From a virus: a DNA stretch of 22,354 bases. The stretch is from positions 1-22,354 of the IMG/VR virus record IMGVR_UViG_3300012920_000308; one strand, 5' to 3'. Shown here piece by piece: positions 1 to 8,074 of the stretch (its first letter is position 1; the number at the start of each line of letters is the position of its first letter). The notes under the pieces were generated by a model. The model was not told where the DNA came from and did not search any database. It worked only from the letters and a program-made list of their open reading frames with translations. Both the position numbers and the translations under genes were made by a program.

Positions 1-359
1 CCGCGACCACCTTCTTCGTAAAAATTAGGTAGGCTTTGGTAAACCTCCTGTAGACGAACCATAAGCTGTCGCTGACGTTCGTCTGCGGTTAAAGCCTCTC
101 CAACGTCTTTGGCAAGAGAAACGGTGTTCATAGCGCCCCAAGTTTGGTCACTATAGAACTCGTTAATCATATCCTCGTTGTTAGAAAAATATTCCCCTTT
201 ATTCGCGTAATACTCGCGCATTTCTGACAGGAACTGAGGGTCTCGTAGAGCGGCAATCCCGGTTACACCGCTTATGCTTTGAGGGGCAACTATAGGTTCT
301 GGCGCATCGCCAGCGTCTACGTTTGAGTAATATCGGTTATATCTATTGTCGTCAGCCAC
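1..359 (-). CDS. Unidentified phage protein, N-terminal 119 residues (partial)
   Basis: The frame is open from a GTG at 359 to the left edge, so the C-terminal part lies outside the window. The start is chosen because GGAG sits eight bases upstream and no in-frame ATG occurs before residue 50. The protein begins MADDNRYNRYYSNVDAGDAP and is acidic and Tyr/Asn-rich. It continues as a charged, probably helical region with no cysteine and no membrane segment. It follows three long helix-rich proteins and lies 71 bases downstream of the last of them. By position it could be a further internal virion (ejection) protein or another large structural protein. I do not recognise a family from the part visible. 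Confidence 0.8.
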   Translation of the reverse strand, partial: MADDNRYNRYYSNVDAGDAPEPIVAPQSISGVTGIAALRDPQFLSEMREYYANKGEYFSNNEDMINEFYSDQTWGAMNTVSLAKDVGEALTADERQRQLMVRLQEVYQSLPNFYEEGGR

Positions 360-430
360 GTAAGGTACTCCAGTTTCCGTTTAGTGGGATATGATAAAAC
401 TACTGCTGAACCAGCATTTGGTCGTCCGTA

Positions 431-2308
431 TTAGTTATTAGCGATGATGTCTAGGATGGCATCAAGCTCATTGCTGAAGGTAAGGTACGGGTTCGTCGGA
501 CCGACAGGAATCCTTGGGTTTAGCGGTCTCTTACCCATATCAGGGTTTAATCCAGCAATTCTTGCTATGTCCAGCTTATCTTTGTATTTCAGGGTCTGAC
601 CGCGCTTGATTGTGTCATAGTAACCGCGCTGTTTCACAGCGTTAATAAGGTAGTCAAGATTCGGCCCGGACTGTGCGTAATTGTAAGATGTTAGTTCCCC
701 GTCTGCACGACGCTGTTCGTTCATTATGTCTACGTTCACTCTATTTTGCGCCTCTTCAAGCGCTCCTTCTAGCTCTTGTAGCGCTTGTATTTCAGTCATT
801 CCCTCTCTAACTGCTCGTTCACGCAAGGCTTGGTAGTCTTCGTCTGTTGTCGCATAGAAGTTTCCAGATTGTTCCGCCGTCTCTATGTGTCTTTCGACGT
901 TTTTAATTTGACGGGCGATTTTAATTAATTCTTGTTGAATTATATTCCCGTGATTTTGGAAATCCCTTAAAGACGGAGCATAGGCCCCCGGAGTAAGTTT
1001 TATGTAATCTCTTGTGGGTTGGGTTATTTCCTTCACATTCTCTTCAAAGTCACCCCTTACCGTTGCGAATCTTCCTTTACGTCCTTGGCCTTCAGCCGCG
1101 CTAGGGTCTCCAAACGCCTTGTTAACAAAGTTCGTTGCAAAATCTGCGCGACCATCATTTTGTAAACCGTAGGAAGCCAAGACATCGTTTGTATACGCCA
1201 GTTTGAAATCGGACTTCGTTACAAAGTTCCCTCTATTTTTTTCTAGTATTTGGCCCACTTCCTCTTTAGTAATGTCATTACCGATTTCTTCAATATCTGT
1301 AACCAATGATATTAAGGCACCCGGGGTTACACCCACATGAGAATTCAAGAAAGCAGTTATTGCTACTTGAGAGTTGTAATCATTAATGTCTTTAATAAGG
1401 TCAGCCGTGGCTCCCTCCGTATACGTTTGGCGAGACGAAAGTTCTTCGTTTGCAAGCTCCAGAGCCGTTCCTTTTATTGACTGCGCCTGTGTCCGCTTCT
1501 TGTCATCTTTCACCTGATTTATTCTTTGTTCGATTATTTGGGGGTCAAAAAAATCAGAAAATCTACCAAGTCTTTTGTAAACCTGATTAAGTGTCCCGGG
1601 ACCCTCTAGCTCTACAGAGCCCAATATTTTGTTGAGCCTTTGGTTGGCCTCAAACTCCATGTCCTCTCTTTGGTCAGCAAACTGACGACCATAGTAATTA
1701 GTGAACTGGTCTGAGCCTACAATTCCTTTGTGTGGTGAGCCCAACACAAAGTCCTCATAGGTGGTGCCTTGACTGATTGCATCAGAAATACTTTGTTTGT
1801 TTTCTTGAATGTATCTGCCCGTAAATTTATCGCCCAGATAACCAAGGTCCAAATCGTTTACATACTTCTCTAGTTGCGGAATGAACGAGCGGTCGAACTC
1901 TGACGCCCCCGGTGCTGTGTTTCTATCCCGCAAGTCTCTAAGTATCAGGTCTCGAGACTTGGTAAGGTCTCCGCTGTCAAGAAACCCTTGATACAGTTGC
2001 TCCTCAAGGCGTTTTTCTTCTTCGTTCCGCATTTGAGTTTCTGCCGCAAAAGCCCTTGAGTCTCTATCTATCTTGGCTTGGAGATTGCGGTCTGCAACCG
2101 CTTTAATAGCGTCGGCGCTTCCGCCAGCGGCACGCATGTAAAAGCTCGGCCCAGCAATCGCGCGGATTGCGTCCGTTAGTTCCTGCTCTGTGGCGTAGGG
2201 GTTTTCTTTCTTAAATTGCTCGAAAGCCTTAACGACTTCACGACGAGTTTTTGCGTTCGCGTCGCGTCGGTCCATAAAACCCTGTGATTCTCCAAAACTA
2301 AAATCCAT
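431..2308 (-). CDS. Large helix-rich protein, probable internal virion (ejection) protein
   Basis: A 625-residue soluble, highly charged protein, begun at an ATG preceded by AGGA and a run of A. It lies 14 bases after the preceding gene. No signal peptide, membrane segment or enzyme motif is visible. The sequence looks mostly alpha-helical: residues 75-135 are dense in Glu/Arg/Lys, and residues 455-535 read as another long coiled-coil-like stretch (IIQQELIKIARQIKNVERHI and onward). I do not recognise a named family. The third position in a run of long helical proteins after the tail genes matches where podoviruses carry their ejection proteins (the gp14-gp16 set of T7). That role is inferred from order and composition only. 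Confidence 0.85.
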   Translation of the reverse strand: MDFSFGESQGFMDRRDANAKTRREVVKAFEQFKKENPYATEQELTDAIRAIAGPSFYMRAAGGSADAIKAVADRNLQAKIDRDSRAFAAETQMRNEEEKRLEEQLYQGFLDSGDLTKSRDLILRDLRDRNTAPGASEFDRSFIPQLEKYVNDLDLGYLGDKFTGRYIQENKQSISDAISQGTTYEDFVLGSPHKGIVGSDQFTNYYGRQFADQREDMEFEANQRLNKILGSVELEGPGTLNQVYKRLGRFSDFFDPQIIEQRINQVKDDKKRTQAQSIKGTALELANEELSSRQTYTEGATADLIKDINDYNSQVAITAFLNSHVGVTPGALISLVTDIEEIGNDITKEEVGQILEKNRGNFVTKSDFKLAYTNDVLASYGLQNDGRADFATNFVNKAFGDPSAAEGQGRKGRFATVRGDFEENVKEITQPTRDYIKLTPGAYAPSLRDFQNHGNIIQQELIKIARQIKNVERHIETAEQSGNFYATTDEDYQALRERAVREGMTEIQALQELEGALEEAQNRVNVDIMNEQRRADGELTSYNYAQSGPNLDYLINAVKQRGYYDTIKRGQTLKYKDKLDIARIAGLNPDMGKRPLNPRIPVGPTNPYLTFSNELDAILDIIANN

Positions 2309-2322
2309 TTTTTTTTCCTACA

Positions 2323-3807
2323 TTACGATTGCTTGGGCGTCACCCCAAAGTAATTATCTTGAATATAGTCACCAGCCGAGCCAATTAAGTCGAATAAGTC
2401 CCCTTTCGACTCTCCGTATGCTGTCGAAGAAGCAAGAGCCGCCTCATTTGCACTTGTTAGGTTATTAGACGCATTTGTGTATAGATTATTGATACCAGTA
2501 TTTGCCATGTTGAAATAGTTGTATGGGTCATAGGTGTTTTGTCCCATGCTTCCGTCGTAGTATCCGGCGTTTGTCGAGCCCGACATATTCAAATTTGGCA
2601 TGGACATCAATGAGCCGTAACCAGACGAAATGTTCAATGGGTTTGTAATTGCGCTCTGTATTCGGCTGAGGTCTCCGATGCCGAACATGTCTGTTTGCGG
2701 ACCACCAATAGTGTAGGCGCTCACACCGCTACCAATGTCTCGGTCGAGAACCGCTGAGGTTCTTGGGGCTGTAAGGTTAGCCGCGAGGTTCAATCCAGCA
2801 AGACCAGCGTCTTGTTCTGCTTTCAGTTGGGTAAGTAACTGCGTCCGCAAGTTATTAAACCTGTCTTGACGCATTTTGTTCTCTGCACCGACTTCTCCAG
2901 CCGCCGCACGGTTTGCCTCTGCTTGTGCTCGAACAAGGCTTGGGGCAAGTCGAGCAAGTATCTCAGCACGCTGGGCATTAGAGGAGCCGCCTTTGTCCAT
3001 ACCGCGACGGATAAGTTCAGCCTCTTTCTGAGACAGAGTTCTGTCCATAGCGGCGTTTACCTGAGCCATGAAAGCGTCTTCATACCCACGAGAGCGTCTA
3101 TCAATCTCTTCCTGACCCAACAACTCTGGTGTGGTTAGCGTACCCACTTGATTCAATACATTACGCATACGGTCTCTTGTGGAGGTGGCTTGATTTATAA
3201 CGTCATCGGAGCGTCGCACCTCAAGCTCTCTTTCCGCATTTCGTATAGCCCTGTCTTCTAGCAGGCGATTTCTTCTTTCTTCGAATTCAGAGAAGTACTG
3301 GTCATCGAACCTATCTATACGAGCCTGCTCTTGCTCACGTTGACGACGCGCTCTTTGTCTCTCCAACCGAAGGTCTTCTAAGGCCATCTGACGTTCTTCG
3401 AAAGAAAGACGGTCATCTCTCGCCTGTCGCTCTAGTTCCCTCATTCTGTCTTCTAGGGCGAATTCGTCCACCATCCCCTGACGTTCCATAAGACGGTCAA
3501 TTTCAGACGTTAGACGAGCTTCGTTACGTATATCGAACCCGCGTAAATACCGCTGTAATTCTTGCTGAGACAGGTTCCTTTGCCGGAAAAGCTCCATAGC
3601 TTCCCTGTCTTGCTCCTGTTGGAGCCCCAGCATATATGCGCCCATCTGAGCGTTAAACGCGGCCTGTGCTTGCTGGTCTCGATAGGCTTGTGCCTCAACA
3701 TCAGCGTAATACTTCTGCATTTTCTGGTTGAATTTATTAGACGCCTTGCTGTTAAAGAAGTTACCTACTGTACCAATGGCGTTTACTGCGGTGGAAAAAG
3801 CAACCAT
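2323..3807 (-). CDS. Coiled-coil protein, probable internal virion protein (gp14-like position)
   Basis: A 494-residue protein whose ATG directly follows the TAA of the upstream gene. The N-terminus (residues 1-20, AFSTAVNAIGTVGNFFNS) is small-residue-rich and weakly hydrophobic. Residues 24-335 form an almost continuous Gln/Arg/Glu-rich predicted helix, with the most charged part at about 65-200. Residues 340-494 change to Gly/Asn/Ser/Tyr-rich, low-charge sequence. A short hydrophobic N-terminus followed by a long Gln/Ala-rich helix is what T7 gp14-type ejection proteins look like, and the gene lies among other long helical virion proteins. No sequence motif proves the assignment. It could instead be another structural or scaffold-like protein. 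Confidence 0.85.
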   Translation of the reverse strand: MVAFSTAVNAIGTVGNFFNSKASNKFNQKMQKYYADVEAQAYRDQQAQAAFNAQMGAYMLGLQQEQDREAMELFRQRNLSQQELQRYLRGFDIRNEARLTSEIDRLMERQGMVDEFALEDRMRELERQARDDRLSFEERQMALEDLRLERQRARRQREQEQARIDRFDDQYFSEFEERRNRLLEDRAIRNAERELEVRRSDDVINQATSTRDRMRNVLNQVGTLTTPELLGQEEIDRRSRGYEDAFMAQVNAAMDRTLSQKEAELIRRGMDKGGSSNAQRAEILARLAPSLVRAQAEANRAAAGEVGAENKMRQDRFNNLRTQLLTQLKAEQDAGLAGLNLAANLTAPRTSAVLDRDIGSGVSAYTIGGPQTDMFGIGDLSRIQSAITNPLNISSGYGSLMSMPNLNMSGSTNAGYYDGSMGQNTYDPYNYFNMANTGINNLYTNASNNLTSANEAALASSTAYGESKGDLFDLIGSAGDYIQDNYFGVTPKQS

Positions 3808-6099
3808 TTAAGCCCCCTGACCAAGAAGGTTTTGAGAAAACGCAGAAGGATTAACTAGGTTAAATAGTTCATCGTCTTCATCCAGACCCGCTAGATATGC
3901 CATAAGCTGTTCTTCTGTTTGAATTGGGCTACCGTCAGAAAGCGTCGGGAACCTGAGGTTACCTTCAGGGTCAAGAAGTGACTCAATCTCAGCCCTACCT
4001 TTCGCCTCTCTTTCAGCAACAGCCATTGCATCCGCACTCAATCGTCCAGTTTCAGCACTCATAACATCAGCCAGAGCTTGGAGCTCGTCAGCGGCTTGAG
4101 TTGCCCCATACGTCTCCATACGTTGCCTTAACGCCTCAATTTCTGTTTGAGCGGCCTCAACGTCTTCCATAGAGAAATACTCACGGTTTCTTATGTCTTG
4201 CAGTTTTGCCAGAGCATCAGTCTCTATGTCTCCGCGAAGCCCTCCAAGGTCTCGAAGTCTTGCGTCAACTTGCTCAATAGCGGCAGAAATGTTGTCACGA
4301 TATTCGCCTAGACCGCCCTCGTATCTACCAAGTTTATTGAGTTCGTTTGTAATACGGTCTCTAAGCTCAAACATTCCTGCTTCGTCAAACTCTTCAAGGT
4401 CTGCAAGCCCAGCTATAAACTCGTTTTCTTCTGTTTCTGGGTCGTCTGCAACGCCAGATAACAGGAGGTCTACAGCGCTCTGTATGCCCCCGAGCTCTTC
4501 GTCTCTCTGTGTAATAAGGTCTGATAGAGATGTTTGGGCCCCGGTCAACTGTTCAAGTTGAGACGTAAAGTCTGAGGGCAGTTCGCTCTGGAAGCCACCG
4601 ATTTCGTTTTCAAGCAACCCAATCAAGTCTTGGAGTTCATTTATATCCGACAGGCTGTATTGGTCTTGGCGACCAATCAGCCTCTCCAGTTGGTCTGCCC
4701 TGTTTGTAAAGTCTCTACCGAACGCGTCTACCCTAGCTTCTTCCATTTGTCTCTGGTTGAGAAGCGCGTTGAGTTCATCCTCTAGGCCATAAAGTTGCCC
4801 ATACTCACGAGAGAAGTCTGTCATGAGGTCGCTTGTAAAGTCTTGTAGAGCACCCTCTGAACCAGTGAGTTGGGCAAGAAGGGCGTCGTACGTCTCTTTG
4901 TCAAGGTCAGCTATACCCATGCCAGCCAGCGCATCCCTGACCGCAGACAGGTTACCTTTAACGCCAAGTGTGCTTTCGTCTATATCTGGTGTGGTTGGGT
5001 CATCAGCTATACCAGTTAGCAACTGGTCAATACGCAACTGCTCTGCGTCCTTCTCTGATTGTCGCCCGGTAATTAAACCTTCTAGTTCCAGCAGTTCGTC
5101 GAGAGCTTTTTGTTTTTGGTCGTCGAACCCGAGGACACTTTCGAAGGCACCCAGTTGTTGCCTCTCTCTTTCGATTTGCTCTAGGTACTTGTTGAAGTCA
5201 TCATTTATGTCCGCATACTTGATGTCAATGTCGCTTTCATCATACCTGTTTATTGCGCCACCAAAGAAATCATCAATCCTGCTTAACTCAGCTTGTTCTT
5301 GTTGCTGAAGAGCATCAATAGCCGCTTGAATGTCGTCTATCTGCTTCATATAGCTGTCAGCAAGGCCAAAGTTTAATTCGTTGAGGGTTGGCATGTCATA
5401 AGCAACAGCGGCCCCATAGGACGTACCAGCGGGCTGGAAGCCCGGGTTTACAGGTAGCCCTGTAGCACCTATCTCAACATTGTTAAACGTGGGGTAGTAT
5501 CCAGCGCTCGGTCCGAAGCCACCTATTGCATAAGAACCACCATAGTCAGAAATTTGTGGAGCTTTTTCGTCAGTGACCTGCTCAAGGAACCCACCCGTAG
5601 CTGATTTAGGGCCATAGAAAGACTGCTCAATCATTTTCTGTGCAAACGGGCTGGCGAGGAACTGCTCCTTTGATACACCCTCCTGCAAGTTAGGTGATAC
5701 TGCGGCGTAGTAAGCATCGGCGACTTGGTCATAGTACTTGTCCATGAAAGCGCCCATGTCTTTATTAAACTGTTCCTGTCCCATCTGTTGATATTGGTCG
5801 AGGAAGGAAACATCTTTGTTGGTGAACCCCATTAGATTTTGGTCTAGGGGACGCAGTGCCGCTTCAATATCAGCAAGGCCAGAAAGGTCGTCACCTAGTG
5901 CCAAACCAAACACTTGGTCAGCGTATTCACCTAACGTACCGCCAAAACCAGACAACTGCTGGTTGTAAAAATCTATGGCTTGGTTATAGCCTTTTGCTAT
6001 CTCCTCACGACGCTTATTTTCCTCCTCAACGTCTTGTTGACGCTGTGGGGCGTAATCTGGGGGCGGCGGGGGAGCCGGAGGTCCTGATTTCTTACCCAT
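3808..6099 (-). CDS. Large acidic coiled-coil virion protein with internal duplication
   Basis: The 763-residue product starts MGKKSGPPAPPPPPDYAPQ, a basic/proline-rich lead. A charged helix follows (20-50), then a Gly/Tyr-rich middle (185-235). From about 245 to 700 there is a long acidic coiled-coil region. Two segments repeat: IDQLLTGIADDP at 357-368 resembles VDLLLSGVADDP at 543-554, each preceded by an LI-T-x-R segment. QYSLSDINELQDLI (480-493) resembles EYFSMEDVEAAQTEI (640-654). The start codon overlaps the end of the acetyltransferase gene by eight bases and has AGGTGG upstream. By position and composition it is probably an internal virion or ejection protein. I do not recognise a named family. 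Confidence 0.88.
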   Translation of the reverse strand: MGKKSGPPAPPPPPDYAPQRQQDVEEENKRREEIAKGYNQAIDFYNQQLSGFGGTLGEYADQVFGLALGDDLSGLADIEAALRPLDQNLMGFTNKDVSFLDQYQQMGQEQFNKDMGAFMDKYYDQVADAYYAAVSPNLQEGVSKEQFLASPFAQKMIEQSFYGPKSATGGFLEQVTDEKAPQISDYGGSYAIGGFGPSAGYYPTFNNVEIGATGLPVNPGFQPAGTSYGAAVAYDMPTLNELNFGLADSYMKQIDDIQAAIDALQQQEQAELSRIDDFFGGAINRYDESDIDIKYADINDDFNKYLEQIERERQQLGAFESVLGFDDQKQKALDELLELEGLITGRQSEKDAEQLRIDQLLTGIADDPTTPDIDESTLGVKGNLSAVRDALAGMGIADLDKETYDALLAQLTGSEGALQDFTSDLMTDFSREYGQLYGLEDELNALLNQRQMEEARVDAFGRDFTNRADQLERLIGRQDQYSLSDINELQDLIGLLENEIGGFQSELPSDFTSQLEQLTGAQTSLSDLITQRDEELGGIQSAVDLLLSGVADDPETEENEFIAGLADLEEFDEAGMFELRDRITNELNKLGRYEGGLGEYRDNISAAIEQVDARLRDLGGLRGDIETDALAKLQDIRNREYFSMEDVEAAQTEIEALRQRMETYGATQAADELQALADVMSAETGRLSADAMAVAEREAKGRAEIESLLDPEGNLRFPTLSDGSPIQTEEQLMAYLAGLDEDDELFNLVNPSAFSQNLLGQGA

Positions 6100-6526
6100 G
6101 TTTAATCCACCTGCACTCTTCTTTTAACATTCCGAAGACGATTGCCGCGTCCTCGTCCCTGTCTCCAAAGTATCGTCTAAGCTCTCCTTCTATCTCAAAG
6201 CCTAGACGACTTGTTAACTTCACCGACTTTTCGTTTCCCTTTCTTGCGTTTGTGGTAAGCCGAACCACACCGCAAACTATAAAGGGATAATGAAACAAAT
6301 CCCTTAATATTGGCCTCGTTAAAGCTCTTTTATCGTCGAGCCATATTGACGCCATAATTTCTCGGCCCGAGAAGTTTGTGTATGTAACTCCTCCAACCAA
6401 CTTCTTCTCCTCAGTATCCCAGATGCCGATAGACGAGTTCGGCTCAGGAAACTCAGGACAGTCACACTTGACATGGCATATTTTGGCTAACTGCTTTTGT
6501 CCGTCTGTTACGGATTCAAACCTCAT
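6092..6526 (-). CDS. GNAT-family N-acetyltransferase-like protein
   Basis: A 144-residue protein of the length usual for a single GNAT domain, the acetyl-CoA-dependent N-acetyltransferase fold. The best evidence is the C-terminal half. A strand (VCGVVRLTTNA, 84-94) is followed by N-E-K-S-V-K-L-T-S-R-L-G-F at 98-110 and E-G-E-L-R-R-Y-F at 113-120. This is the usual GNAT pattern in which an Asn and a helix lead to a KLGF-x-x-EG-x-x-R turn. The canonical acetyl-CoA loop (R/Q-x-x-G-x-G/A) is not clearly present; residues 66-76 are degenerate. The start overlaps the preceding fibre stop as TAATG. GNAT genes beside tail genes recur in marine phages. The acceptor substrate is unknown. Confidence 0.75.
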   Translation of the reverse strand: MRFESVTDGQKQLAKICHVKCDCPEFPEPNSSIGIWDTEEKKLVGGVTYTNFSGREIMASIWLDDKRALTRPILRDLFHYPFIVCGVVRLTTNARKGNEKSVKLTSRLGFEIEGELRRYFGDRDEDAAIVFGMLKEECRWIKHG

Positions 6527-8073
6527 TAGCTAGACAATATGCTTATTGCCAGTGTCACTTCGAGGTCATTCAAACTACTTGCGCTAGAAATACGGTAGCC
6601 AATCGACTTGGAAGTCGTTGTCCCGTCAATTTCCTGCGGAGTAGAAAGAACAGCCTCAATGCCAGATGAGGACACAGATTGTGTTGACCCCACCAAAGCG
6701 CCGTTTACTAGCAACTGCCATGTGGCAGTACCAGAGGCGCACTGTACGCTTACCGCATCAACCTGTATTTTTTGTCGGTAGATACGTTTAATTGTGTAAT
6801 CGCCGTCAGCAACAGCACCAGACTTGGACTGGTAAATGCTGTCAGACGCAAGAAGTGTAGGCAGTTGAGCGGACGGCAAACGTCCTGTGCTGTCGAGGGT
6901 GGCTACGCCATTAGCGGCACCCTTTTGTGTGACAGGAACTACAGAAGAAAGGTCTTGGTCTGCATACTGAAGCGCGGTGCCTGTTGAGTTAACCTTAACT
7001 AATTGTCCCGCATTGGCAGATGTAAAGGTAGGCAAAGAGCTCTCGGGGGAAGTTTCCAACCACTGAGTCCCTGTGTAGAACTTCAAGACATTAGGAGACT
7101 GTGATGTATCCATCCACAAGTCACCGCTTGCTGGGCCAACAGGAGAAGAACCAGACACTGTAAGTTTTGCGGCTGAGCTTATGTGGGAGACAAGGCCACT
7201 CACTTTGGCTTGCGGAATGTCACCGTCTGCGAATTGCATATTTGCAAAGGTGATTTTGCCTGTAGTGGTGTCAACAAAGTTAGCCTCAGTCATTAGTCCT
7301 GTGACTACATTTGTAGACGTATTCTCTACCGTGATAATTGTTATAGTATTGCCAGAGGGGACACCGCTGGTAAACGTGACCGTGTCAGACGCCGCGCTGG
7401 TCACATAGTCATTTGAACCACCTTCGCGTTGCAGAATACCGTTTTTGTATACTTGCAAGACAGTTTGCTCTGTGTGAACAAACGGGAAAACTGTCTGTGT
7501 AGCTGTGGTAACTGTGTCAGAACGCGTAAAACCAGTAATCGAGGTGGTTCTGATTTTGTAGATTGTGACTGTTTCACCAGCAGAAAGACCTGAGTTGAAT
7601 GTCACGGTATTTGCTGTTGCATTTGTCTGGTAGTCGTATGAAGAGCCGGAGCGTTTTAACACACCATCTACGTAGACTAACAATTCATCTGTGGAGTCGT
7701 GTGCGTATGAAATAACAGTCTGCCCTGCTGTCGCCACAGTATCCTGACGATTGAAGAGTATTGGAGCACCAATCTCACCAACGACTGTTCCTGCGGCACC
7801 TCTAAGCGACTCCAAGCTGGCTAGGTCTATCCAACCAGTTGTTGTGTCTGCGTATGAACCAACTCGGTATTGTAAGCCAGCAGAGCTATCGTTACGTATC
7901 TCTACAGGCCCCTTCCACACACCGTTGGTGTCAAATATGGATTGTAGCAGTTCCCCGAGAGTTTTATCTCCGAGTTCTGCCGCGTTCAAGTAACGAACTA
8001 CATTTTCAAATTCCGCATTAATGTTGTTAGCGGCTACATAGTTCTGTGTGTTTTGTTGTCGAAGTCGTGCCAT
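6526..8073 (-). CDS. Tail fibre / receptor-binding-like protein with tandem beta modules
   Basis: A 515-residue modular fibre protein. Residues 1-75 form a helical N-terminal module (N-x-x-AAELGDKTLGELLQSIF) that resembles the start of the other fibre in this window and is probably the particle anchor. Residues 107-174 and 182-249 are two copies of a roughly 70-residue beta module; each has a TVxxxxQTV-type start, a VYVDG or VYKNG turn and a NTVTF or DTVTF strand. A GDLWMDT motif lies at 317-323. At 388-405 is NGVATLDSTGRLPSAQLP, a connector common in phage fibres. The C-terminal 110 residues look like a beta-rich tip. The gene begins two bases after the nozzle-like gene and ends in a TAATG overlap with the acetyltransferase. 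Confidence 0.85.
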   Translation of the reverse strand: MARLRQQNTQNYVAANNINAEFENVVRYLNAAELGDKTLGELLQSIFDTNGVWKGPVEIRNDSSAGLQYRVGSYADTTTGWIDLASLESLRGAAGTVVGEIGAPILFNRQDTVATAGQTVISYAHDSTDELLVYVDGVLKRSGSSYDYQTNATANTVTFNSGLSAGETVTIYKIRTTSITGFTRSDTVTTATQTVFPFVHTEQTVLQVYKNGILQREGGSNDYVTSAASDTVTFTSGVPSGNTITIITVENTSTNVVTGLMTEANFVDTTTGKITFANMQFADGDIPQAKVSGLVSHISSAAKLTVSGSSPVGPASGDLWMDTSQSPNVLKFYTGTQWLETSPESSLPTFTSANAGQLVKVNSTGTALQYADQDLSSVVPVTQKGAANGVATLDSTGRLPSAQLPTLLASDSIYQSKSGAVADGDYTIKRIYRQKIQVDAVSVQCASGTATWQLLVNGALVGSTQSVSSSGIEAVLSTPQEIDGTTTSKSIGYRISSASSLNDLEVTLAISILSS

Positions 8074-8074
8074 T

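Noticed and set aside
404-416. A 5-bp hairpin (TGCTG/CAGCA) in the 71-base gap at 360-430 as a terminator
   Set aside because: The stem is short, and only four T follow, several bases away. The gap otherwise shows nothing except the GGAG for the next gene.
4823-5308. A Ser-rich 161-codon plus-strand frame antisense to the 763-residue protein
   Set aside because: Ser-rich composition is the usual shadow of Glu/Asp/Leu-rich coding on the other strand; no initiation signal.
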